Assembly: GCA_002391525.1 (NCBI GenBank)
Contig: DGFE01000194.1
Span: 1-16,308, forward strand
Direction of reading: 5' to 3'
Source: Competibacteraceae bacterium UBA3908
GTDB taxonomy: Bacteria > Pseudomonadota > Gammaproteobacteria > Competibacterales > Competibacteraceae
Length of the DNA stretch: 16,308 nt
The position numbers were made by a program, and so were the translations under genes. The notes under the pieces are model-generated. The model was not told the origin of the DNA. It saw nothing but the letters and a program-made list of their open reading frames with translations, and did no database searches. This document shows, one piece after another, positions 1 through 6,373 of this stretch; positions within the stretch are counted from its first letter, which is position 1, and each line of letters begins with the position of its first letter.

Positions 1-19
1 AGATGTGTATAAGAGACAG
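1..19. other. Tn5/Nextera mosaic-end adapter (sequencing artefact)
   Basis: The first 19 bases, agatgtgtataagagacag, are identical to the transposase mosaic-end sequence used in Nextera-type libraries. They interrupt the oxyR reading frame exactly at base 20. This is untrimmed adapter at a contig end, not genomic sequence and not a natural transposon end. Confidence 0.97.
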
Positions 20-843
20 GTGCGGCTCGGCGCCGGTGGCGCGAACGGACGGATTTCGATCAACTGTCGGTAGGCCATTTCCGAATCGAGCCGGATGGCG
101 AGTTCCGGCAGCAGGGTGAGGCCGATACCCGCCGCCACCATCTGGCGCAGCGTTTCCAGACTGCTCGCCGTGAACTCCTCGATCACTCGCGGCGACTGGC
201 AAATCGCCAGCGCCTGATCGCGCAGGCAGTGACCCTCCTCGAGTAACAGGATACCGTAATCCTCGAGGTCGCTTTCCCGAATTCGGTCGCGTTCGGCCAG
301 CGGATGACCGACCGGCAAGGCGACCCGGAACGGTTCCTCGAACAGCACCAGCGTTTCGAGTCCCTCGTGCCGCACCGGCAACGCCATGAGCAGCAGGTCG
401 AGTTCCCCGCCGCGCAGTTGGCGCAACAAATGGTCGGTCAAGTCCTCGCGCAGGAACAGACGCAGCTTCGGATAAGCGGCGCGGATCGGCGGCAGGATGT
501 GTGGCATCAGGTAGGGACCCAGGGTGGGAATGACCCCCACTCGCAGGACGCCCTGCATCGGGTCCAGCCTGCGCAGGGCAATCGCCTGGATTTTGCGCGC
601 CTCCTCCAGCACCAGACGGGCCTGAGCGATAATCTCCCTGCCGACCGGGGTCGGCGCCGCCTGGCGTTGGCTGCGATCAAACAGCATTACGTCAAGCTGA
701 TCTTCCAGTTTCTTGAGCTGAGCGCTTAAGGTCGATTGACTGACGTGACACAATTCGGCCGCCCGCTCGAAATGCTGCGCATCCGCCACGGCAACGAGAT
801 AACGGAGCTCTTGCAGCGTCACATGTAACTCTGGTAGCGCCAT
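20..843 (-). CDS. oxyR: OxyR-type LysR-family peroxide-sensing regulator (3' end missing)
   Basis: This is a LysR-family transcription factor, 274 complete codons from the ATG at 843. Full OxyR is about 300 residues, so roughly 30 C-terminal residues are lost at the contig edge. The N-terminal winged helix-turn-helix (about residues 8-65) includes LRYLVAVADAQHFERAAE and HVSQSTLSAQLKKLE. The effector domain carries GHCLRDQALAIC: two cysteines nine residues apart, the same spacing as Cys199/Cys208 of E. coli OxyR, which form the H2O2-responsive disulfide. That motif separates OxyR from generic LysR proteins. A purine-rich ribosome site (gggggaagaag) precedes the start. The gene diverges from a di-heme peroxidase operon, the classic arrangement of a regulator and its target, so control of that operon and of itself is likely but inferred. 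Confidence 0.94.
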
Positions 844-859
844 TGTCTTCTTCCCCCAA

Positions 860-884
860 GGCTCATCGATAAAATCGATGAGCC
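860..884. promoter_or_regulatory. Perfect palindrome, candidate operator between oxyR and the peroxidase operon
   Basis: Arms ggctcatcgat (860-870) and atcgatgagcc (874-884) are exact reverse complements around a 3-nt centre, aaa. The site lies 16 bp upstream of the oxyR ATG and about 96 bp upstream of the peroxidase ATG. No T-run follows on either strand, so it is not an intrinsic terminator. The position fits an operator for OxyR or another dimeric regulator. The sequence does not obviously match the ATAG-N7-CTAT OxyR consensus, so the binding protein is not established. Confidence 0.6.
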
Positions 885-901
885 GTATCGAAAAAATAAT
901 C

Positions 902-929
902 TTGATCGCCGATGCACGGATTCTAGACT
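902..929 (+). promoter_or_regulatory. Possible sigma70 promoter of the peroxidase operon
   Basis: TTGATC (902-907) and TAGACT (924-929) are separated by 16 bp; each matches 4 of 6 consensus bases. They lie in an AT-rich stretch about 50 bp ahead of the peroxidase start, downstream of the palindrome at 860-884. This is a weak call made from base matches only. Confidence 0.3.
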
Positions 930-980
930 TTATTTTAATTAAACCCGCACTAATTTGCCGCGGGAGGAGGAGAACTCGCG

Positions 981-2099
981 ATGCGCAATAAGATCTTTTT
1001 ATTCCTTGCCGCTTTCATGATAACACAATCAGCAGGTTCGGAGCCAAAGGGGCTGCCGCCGCTGCCCGTTCCCACCGATAACCCTCAAACCCCGGAAAAA
1101 ATCGCCCTGGGTGAAAAATTGTTCAATGACAAGCGGTTCAGCGCAACGGGCGAGGTGGCGTGCGCGCATTGCCACGCGCCTGAAAAAGCGTTTACCGATC
1201 TCAAAAAAGTCTCCGAAGGCATTCACGATCTGAAAGGCACCCGCAATGCGCCGACAGTCATCAATGCCGCCTATTTCAAATCCCAGTTCTGGGATGGACG
1301 CGAACCCAGCCTGGAACGGCAATCCACGCAGCCCTTCGTCAATCCCGTGGAGATGGCGCTACCGAATCACGAGCCGATCCTGAAGATCGCCAGAACCGAT
1401 TCCGAATACCAGAAAGCTTTCAAAGCGGCATTCGGCAAATCCGGCGATGCGATCACCATGGACGAAGTTTCCAAAGCCATAGCCGCTTTCGAGCGCACCC
1501 TGATCGCAGGGGATTCTCCATTCGACCGCTATTATTTCGGCGGCGATAAAACCGCGATGACTCCGGCCCAGATTCGGGGGTTCGCGGTATTTCTGGGTCA
1601 GGGCCGTTGCGTCTCGTGCCATGCTATCGAACAGGATCACGCGCTATTCACGGACAGCCGGTTCCACAATGTTGGGATTGGCATCAATCAGATTCAGGAC
1701 GAGGTGCCTGGTCTGGCGCAGGCGTTTTTAAAAGCCAAGGCCCAGGGCGTGGACGTGGACAAGGCGGTTCTCGCCGACAAGAAGACATCGGAACTGGGCC
1801 GTTTCGCGGTTACCAATACGGTCGACGAATTGGGTGCGTTCAAGACCCCGACATTGCGCAATGTCGCAGTCACCCCACCGTACATGCACGACGGCAGTTT
1901 GGAAACGCTGAAACAGGTCATGGTTCATTACAACAACGGTGGGGTGAACCAGAAAGGCGAGCGGGTGAACGCTTACCTGAGCGGCGGCATTCGCCCCCTG
2001 AATCTGAGCGAGGAGCAGATCGACGACCTCGTCGCCTTCATGGAAGCGCTGACCAGTCCGCAATACGTCAGCGTCGCGACCGCGAAACCCAGCAATTGA
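981..2099 (+). CDS. Periplasmic di-heme cytochrome c peroxidase, MauG/CcpA family
   Basis: This 372-residue exported protein reduces H2O2 or carries out MauG-like high-valent haem chemistry in the periplasm. The N-terminus (about 1-20) is a Sec signal peptide without a lipobox. Two haem-binding motifs are visible: C61-A-H-C64-H65 and C210-V-S-C213-H214. Family signatures are GTRNAPTVINAAY, FWDGREPSLERQ, FTDSRFHNVG and FKTPTLRNVAVTPPYMHDG. Tyr317 in VHYNNGG aligns, as I recall the family, with the axial Met of classical bacterial peroxidases and the axial Tyr of MauG, which suggests the MauG-like branch. A strong Shine-Dalgarno (gggaggagg, 962-970) fixes the ATG. It is the first gene of a tight three-gene operon, 12 bp before the phosphoesterase, and lies opposite oxyR. 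No methylamine dehydrogenase genes are nearby, so a mau role is unlikely. Confidence 0.93.
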   Translation: MRNKIFLFLAAFMITQSAGSEPKGLPPLPVPTDNPQTPEKIALGEKLFNDKRFSATGEVACAHCHAPEKAFTDLKKVSEGIHDLKGTRNAPTVINAAYFKSQFWDGREPSLERQSTQPFVNPVEMALPNHEPILKIARTDSEYQKAFKAAFGKSGDAITMDEVSKAIAAFERTLIAGDSPFDRYYFGGDKTAMTPAQIRGFAVFLGQGRCVSCHAIEQDHALFTDSRFHNVGIGINQIQDEVPGLAQAFLKAKAQGVDVDKAVLADKKTSELGRFAVTNTVDELGAFKTPTLRNVAVTPPYMHDGSLETLKQVMVHYNNGGVNQKGERVNAYLSGGIRPLNLSEEQIDDLVAFMEALTSPQYVSVATAKPSN

Positions 2100-2111
2100 C
2101 GGGAGAGAACC

Positions 2112-3185
2112 ATGAACACGCGAATCAGCCGTCGGGATTTCTTGAAAGGGGCGGGCGCACTGGCCGCCATCGGCGCATTGCCCATCAGTCTGGTGGAACT
2201 GGCGTTCGCCGATAGCGCGGAGAATTTCACCTTCGCCTATATTTCGGACGCGCACATTCAGCACATCAAAGGCACCGAATTCGTCCGCAATTGGGATCGC
2301 GGACTGATCCGGGCGGTGGCGGAGACCAACCTGCTGACACCCAAGCCCGATTTCATCATGTTCGGCGGCGATCTCGCCCAACTGGGCAGCAAACCGGAAC
2401 TCGACCATGGCGCCGAAATCATGTCGGCGTTGAGCGGCAAGGTTTATTACGTCATGGGTGAGCACGATTACTACCTGGATCTGGGTCAATACTGGGAGCA
2501 GTTGTTTGGTCCGCAATACCACAGCTTCGATCACAAGGGCGTGCATTTCGTGGTGCTGAACAGCGTCCTGACCTACGACGACTGGACTTATAAGCGGTGG
2601 CCTACCGCCGAGCAGCGTATGTTGGAGATGGCGGGACTGGATAACCCGAATGGCTCGCCGTTCATGGTGGGTGAAAAACAGCGCCAGTGGTTGCAGGTCG
2701 ATCTGCAAAAAGTCGGCAAGGATACGCCGATTGTCGTGTTTTCCCATTCGCCCATCCAAAAGATTTACAAGGGCTGGAATTTCTGGACGGAAGACGCCGA
2801 CGAAGTGCAAGCATTATTGAAACCCTTCAAGAAGGTCACCGTGATTTACGGTCATGTCCACCAGATTCAATACAACCAGATCGGCAATATCAGCTTTCAC
2901 GCGGTCATGGCGACGGCGTGGCCCTGGCCCTATCCTGCGACCTACTCCCAGGTCGAGCAGCATTTGCCCAAGCTGACCGTTCCGATGAACCGGGCCGATC
3001 CGTTTTTCGAGCGCGACGCGACCGGCTGGCAGTTCATCAATCTGGCGACGGGGAATGTGGACATGCGCTACAACCTCTACAACAACTCCAGCCGCACCGT
3101 GGCGTTCAATCCCAAAACCGGCCAGCCCGAGGATGCGATGTATCAGCCTGCGGACCAGCGTATCCCGCCACAAATTCACTTTTAA
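2112..3185 (+). CDS. Tat-exported calcineurin-like metallophosphoesterase
   Basis: This 357-residue protein has a twin-arginine signal (S-R-R-D-F-L-K, residues 6-12, then a hydrophobic stretch to about 33), so it should fold with its metals in the cytoplasm before export. Calcineurin-like phosphoesterase motifs follow in order: D46-x-H48 (SDAH), GGD87, G116-E-H118-D, H212 (SHSP) and G247-H-V-H250. The usual GNHD motif reads GEHD: Glu117 replaces the metal-bridging Asn, while the other metal ligands are present. The substrate cannot be read from the sequence. A gggagag ribosome site precedes the ATG. The gene lies between a di-heme peroxidase (12-bp gap) and a mono-heme cytochrome (17-bp gap), so all three are probably co-transcribed and act in the periplasm. 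Whether it dephosphorylates anything or has another metal-dependent role is open. Confidence 0.9.
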   Translation: MNTRISRRDFLKGAGALAAIGALPISLVELAFADSAENFTFAYISDAHIQHIKGTEFVRNWDRGLIRAVAETNLLTPKPDFIMFGGDLAQLGSKPELDHGAEIMSALSGKVYYVMGEHDYYLDLGQYWEQLFGPQYHSFDHKGVHFVVLNSVLTYDDWTYKRWPTAEQRMLEMAGLDNPNGSPFMVGEKQRQWLQVDLQKVGKDTPIVVFSHSPIQKIYKGWNFWTEDADEVQALLKPFKKVTVIYGHVHQIQYNQIGNISFHAVMATAWPWPYPATYSQVEQHLPKLTVPMNRADPFFERDATGWQFINLATGNVDMRYNLYNNSSRTVAFNPKTGQPEDAMYQPADQRIPPQIHF

Positions 3186-3202
3186 CGAGGAGGAGAGCAG
3201 CG

Positions 3203-3613
3203 ATGTCTTCGCGGCAACTTAAAAGGTTGATCCCGGTTGTTGTCATGGCGGGGTTGACGGGCGCGCCGTCAGTACAGGCCGATGAATTCACCCAGGAAGA
3301 TCTGAAACGCTGGGAAGGGCAATTCATGGAGGTGGTCAAGCAGGGCCGTGATTTGTGGACCCATCCACTGGGAACCAATAGCGTATCCTGCGCGCAATGC
3401 CATCCGAATGCCGCCAATACCCACCCCGAAACCTATCCCAAGTTCCAGAAACAGCTTGGCAAGGTGGCGCTGATCGGAGACATGATCAACTGGTGCATCC
3501 GCAATCCGGCGGAAGGGCAACCGCTGGCTCTGGATGATCCCAAGATGATCGCCATCCAGGCGTACATCAACTACGAACGCCGCGGCGTGCCGATGGCGCC
3601 CGGCAAGCACTGA
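3203..3613 (+). CDS. Small periplasmic mono-heme cytochrome c, SoxA/TsdA-like C-terminal region
   Basis: This is a 136-residue exported c-type cytochrome. Residues 1-26 form a signal peptide ending PSVQA. The single haem site is C63-A-Q-C66-H67. The C-terminal half (IGDMINWCIRNP, then LALDDPKMIAIQAYINYERRG and MAPGKH) resembles the second domain of SoxA/TsdA-type cytochromes, including Cys98 in NWC at the position where those proteins have a conserved cysteine; this comparison is from memory. Met131 is a candidate distal haem ligand. The ATG at 3203 follows a very strong purine tract (gaggaggag, 3187-3195). As the last gene of the operon, its likely job is electron transfer to or from the di-heme peroxidase, though a sulfur-linked role is possible. 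Confidence 0.85.
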   Translation: MSSRQLKRLIPVVVMAGLTGAPSVQADEFTQEDLKRWEGQFMEVVKQGRDLWTHPLGTNSVSCAQCHPNAANTHPETYPKFQKQLGKVALIGDMINWCIRNPAEGQPLALDDPKMIAIQAYINYERRGVPMAPGKH

Positions 3614-3648
3614 GCACGGTTGCAGTTCTGCCCGTACCGCCGGTTGGT

Positions 3649-4056
3649 TCAACCCGCCGGCAGTACGGTACATATCACCGTCCGGGTCGAGCGGGGACCG
3701 TCGAATTCGCAGAAGAAAATCCCCTGCCACGTGGACAGCCCCAACTGGCCGTCGATGATCGGGATGGTTTCGGACGGCCCCACCAAGCCCGCCTTCAAGT
3801 GCGCGTCCCCGTTGCCGTCTTGTTGGTCGTGCAGCCAGACGCCCGGTGGAATCAGCTTGCGCAGCAGGTTCACCACATCCAGCGGCACACTCTCATCCCA
3901 GTTTTCCTGAATCATGATCGCGGCGGTCGCGCCCTGGGCGTAGACGTTGACCAGACCGTTCCTGATCCCGCTGTCACGCGCGACGGCGCGCACGCGGTCG
4001 GTGATGTCGATCAGTTCCTGCGGTTGGCGGGTGCCGAAGCGAATGAAATGGTGCAT
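3649..4056 (-). CDS. yjbQ: YjbQ/UPF0047 family protein
   Basis: This 135-residue protein of the YjbQ family is close to the usual length (about 138). Recognisable blocks are IQENWDESV (about 49-57), DGNGDAHLKAGLVGPSETIP (80-99) and LGLSTWQGIFFCEFDGPR (105-122). Some homologues have weak thiamine-phosphate synthase activity that can replace ThiE; the true function of most members is unsettled. The loop that commonly reads HTSA is QGAT here (residues 41-44), a subfamily difference at a conserved spot. The start at 4056 has only a weak ribosome site. The gene is convergent with the cytochrome operon (35-bp gap) and divergent from the LysM gene, so it is likely transcribed alone. Confidence 0.9.
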   Translation of the reverse strand: MHHFIRFGTRQPQELIDITDRVRAVARDSGIRNGLVNVYAQGATAAIMIQENWDESVPLDVVNLLRKLIPPGVWLHDQQDGNGDAHLKAGLVGPSETIPIIDGQLGLSTWQGIFFCEFDGPRSTRTVICTVLPAG

Positions 4057-4092
4057 GGCTGAGCAGGCCTCGGGGGTTGATTAAAGTCTTGG

Positions 4093-4113
4093 GGTATCTA
4101 TCGAATAGATCCC
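4093..4113. promoter_or_regulatory. Inverted repeat in the yjbQ-LysM divergent spacer
   Basis: The core arms atctat (4096-4101) and atagat (4105-4110) are exact reverse complements around cga. Beyond one mismatch, two further G-C pairs extend them. The repeat sits about 40 bp upstream of yjbQ and about 27 bp ahead of a TATGAT hexamer facing the LysM gene, so it may be an operator for either. It lacks a T-run. Confidence 0.35.
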
Positions 4114-4142
4114 TGAAAAAAATCGTACACACAAGCTATGAT
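4114..4142 (+). promoter_or_regulatory. Possible promoter for the LysM gene pair
   Basis: TATGAT at 4137-4142 matches 5 of 6 consensus -10 bases. A poor -35 (TGAAAA, 4114-4119) lies 17 bp upstream. It would give a leader of roughly 85-140 nt depending on which GTG is the start. Confidence 0.3.
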
Positions 4143-4234
4143 ATTGTTAAAAAACGCATCTGCTTACCCCGTTCCGAGCGCGTGAGTGGAGAGGCCGCGG
4201 TCTTGCCCTCGCGTTCGTCCAGACAGAGACGGGG

Positions 4235-5425
4235 GTGGATAGCGATACCGTAGTTGTAAAAGGTACTTTAGGTCGGCTGGAGGCGCGCGTGATTGGAGAA
4301 CGCTATACGGTCAAAAAAGGTGACAATCTCTGGAACATTGCCAAGGCGAAGCTCGGCGCGGGTCCACAGTGGCGGCGGATTTGGCGTTACAACAACCGGG
4401 CCGACGTCGTTAAGGTCACCGGTCGCGGAATCCCGAATCCCGATCTGATTTACCCTGGACAGATTTTGCTGTTGCCGGTGCTACCGGAGGTTGCCGCCAG
4501 AATAGCGCCCGGATCGCCAACAGCGACTGGCGCGCCGCAACAACCACTCTCTGGCTCTGGACAACCGCTTCGTTCCTCGCCGCAACCCGCTCCCGCGGCG
4601 GGCGGTTCTCGAAGGCCGGACGAAGGTCCGTTGTCGCGGGACTTGCCCCAAATAGAGTCGCCGATTTCAATCAAATATCGCCTTGACGATCTGAAGTTCC
4701 CACCGATTGTCCAACCGGGCGTGATCATGGAGATGCGGATGACGGGCGATGTCATCCTGATGACGAAAAAGACTTACCCCGCCCTCTATGTCACCCAGCG
4801 TCGCGAAATCGAGGCGCAAGTGGTCAATCAAGCCAATCTCGCGTTCGGTTCGCTGGTCAATGATACGCGCCTGATCTACGACGCCGGAGAAAACAAACTG
4901 ACCTACCGGTCGATGCTGGTCAGCCAGAGTAACGTACCCAATACTCCGGCCTATGCCATCGGCTATCAGATGGATTCCAACTCTCCACTGCCGAAACTGC
5001 GGTTTGAGATCCGTTTGAACAAGCTGGAGGGATCATTGCCCCAGTTCAACTACACCGCTCTGGATGTCAAGATCGTGGTCGAGCTGACGCCCAAGCCGGA
5101 AGCTCCGCGAGGTCCTTCCCCTCAGCCGTTGCGCCAATCGGAGCCGGTGGTGAACTGGAATCGGGTGATCGGTACTGGACTGGTCATTGCCGGCGCCGCA
5201 ATCGTCATAGGCACGCTGGTTGAGGATTTTTTTACCGCCGGAGCCGGAACGGTCGACGATCCGGCGTCGTTCGCCGTTGCCGGTGCGACCGTGGCGCGCG
5301 GTCTGCAAATGGTCCGGGCAACCGCCGCCGTATTGCCGGCGGCGGTTATCCCGGCCAGCCTGAGCCTGTCCGTATCCGTTGCACCGAGTGCGACGGTAAG
5401 CGGTCAAGCCGAACCGCGCCGGTAG
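4235..5425 (+). CDS. LysM-domain protein with proline-rich linker and one hydrophobic segment
   Basis: I recognise only the LysM module (about residues 22-81: YTVKKGDNLWNIAKAKLG through LIYPGQILLLP), which usually binds peptidoglycan or acts as a structural adaptor. It is followed by a Pro/Ser-rich linker (about 88-140), an unassigned region of mostly beta character (141-290), a hydrophobic segment (about 311-329) and a Gly/Ala-rich tail with GAGTVDDPASFAVAGA (336-351). There is no N-terminal signal peptide, so localisation is unclear. Two in-frame GTG starts compete: 4235 (weak upstream site) and 4289, which has GGAGG at 4279-4283 with 5-nt spacing and is perhaps the better start, giving 378 residues. 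The next gene begins 18 bp after the stop, so the two probably form an operon and may act together at the cell envelope. Confidence 0.75.
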   Translation: MDSDTVVVKGTLGRLEARVIGERYTVKKGDNLWNIAKAKLGAGPQWRRIWRYNNRADVVKVTGRGIPNPDLIYPGQILLLPVLPEVAARIAPGSPTATGAPQQPLSGSGQPLRSSPQPAPAAGGSRRPDEGPLSRDLPQIESPISIKYRLDDLKFPPIVQPGVIMEMRMTGDVILMTKKTYPALYVTQRREIEAQVVNQANLAFGSLVNDTRLIYDAGENKLTYRSMLVSQSNVPNTPAYAIGYQMDSNSPLPKLRFEIRLNKLEGSLPQFNYTALDVKIVVELTPKPEAPRGPSPQPLRQSEPVVNWNRVIGTGLVIAGAAIVIGTLVEDFFTAGAGTVDDPASFAVAGATVARGLQMVRATAAVLPAAVIPASLSLSVSVAPSATVSGQAEPRR

Positions 5426-5443
5426 CAGAGAAGAATCCGAGCA

Positions 5444-6334
5444 GTGAAGCGGCGTGCAATCCTGCTCGGTGCGGGTGCTCTGCTCGGCGGGCTCGGCGGT
5501 TACCTGCTGTGGGGTGGCCGACGCTCGATTGACGTGCGAGCGATCCAAACGCGGGCGGAGGCGACTGGCGCCCGTTATGGAATTCGTATCGGCTACGGCC
5601 CGCCGGACACCTTCTTCGTTCCCCCCTACACCGCTGCGGACGCACGGATCAAGGGCGCTATCGCAACCCAGGTCGAGCTGACCGTGCTCCCGCCGGCCCT
5701 GGATGGTATCGAGCAATCCTTGCGCATCTATCCACCAGGATTTTTCGCGCGTTTCTGCGGGGCGATCTTCCTGTGCGGTTCGCTGACGTTGGATGGCGTT
5801 CAGGCCGGAGGTACCTACGGTCCGGCATGGATCATCCTGGTTGCGACCGAGCGGGTTGGAGAGACCGGCATCTTCGAGACGGCGCGCCTTGGAGTCCATC
5901 ACGAATTCAGTTCGTTGCTATGGAACCGTATACCCAGCCTGCCGTTACGCTGGGCTTCGCTGCTGCCTCCAGGATGGCGGCCTGTTCGGGACAACGCGCA
6001 GGCTCTGCAGGCCCCCGATCACGGTTCCATGAAGCTCTCGGACGGGTTTCTGTCGCCCTATGGCGCGACAACGGCCGAGAATGATTTCAATGTTTACGCC
6101 GAAACCCTCTTCACCAACCCGCGCCGCATCGTTGAATTGGCTGCAGAACATGACATCGTTGCCCGTAAGGCGGCGGTGCTGATGGCCGCTTACGCCGAGC
6201 TTGACGGGCGGCTGTCCACCGTTTTCCAAGGTCTGGGGCTGGCGCGGCTTCGGAATACGGTGCCAGACCGACCGAAGGGTGGTATATCGGTTTCTCCCAA
6301 CGCGATCCCGCAGGGCGAAATCACACCGCGATAG
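5444..6334 (+). CDS. Membrane-anchored protein with degenerate zinc-peptidase-like motif
   Basis: This 296-residue protein starts at GTG 5444. Residues 3-24 form an N-terminal anchor or uncleaved signal with a Gly-rich core. The central VHHEFSSLLWNR (151-162) looks like the helix of an HExxH zinc metallopeptidase, but the second histidine position is Ser157. A later acidic segment (AENDFNVYAETLFTNP, 211-226) resembles the region where such peptidases carry a third ligand, and it is followed by a helical stretch typical of that fold. I read it as a putative zinc-peptidase relative, perhaps catalytically altered. This rests on motif memory, not on a family match. It sits 18 bp after the LysM gene with no obvious promoter between and converges on ispH (39-bp gap). 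A joint envelope role is inference. Confidence 0.7.
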   Translation: MKRRAILLGAGALLGGLGGYLLWGGRRSIDVRAIQTRAEATGARYGIRIGYGPPDTFFVPPYTAADARIKGAIATQVELTVLPPALDGIEQSLRIYPPGFFARFCGAIFLCGSLTLDGVQAGGTYGPAWIILVATERVGETGIFETARLGVHHEFSSLLWNRIPSLPLRWASLLPPGWRPVRDNAQALQAPDHGSMKLSDGFLSPYGATTAENDFNVYAETLFTNPRRIVELAAEHDIVARKAAVLMAAYAELDGRLSTVFQGLGLARLRNTVPDRPKGGISVSPNAIPQGEITPR

Positions 6335-6373
6335 TTCACATGGATTCGACGGCTTTTTGGCTGATGGGCCTGG

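Noticed and set aside
860..884. Palindrome as a rho-independent terminator
   Set aside because: No T-run follows on either strand and it lies upstream of two divergent genes.
981..2099. mauG of a methylamine dehydrogenase cluster
   Set aside because: No mau structural genes are nearby; only the family-level likeness can be claimed.
1728..2810. 360-codon open frame on the minus strand
   Set aside because: It overlaps the peroxidase and phosphoesterase genes, both clearly coding on the plus strand.
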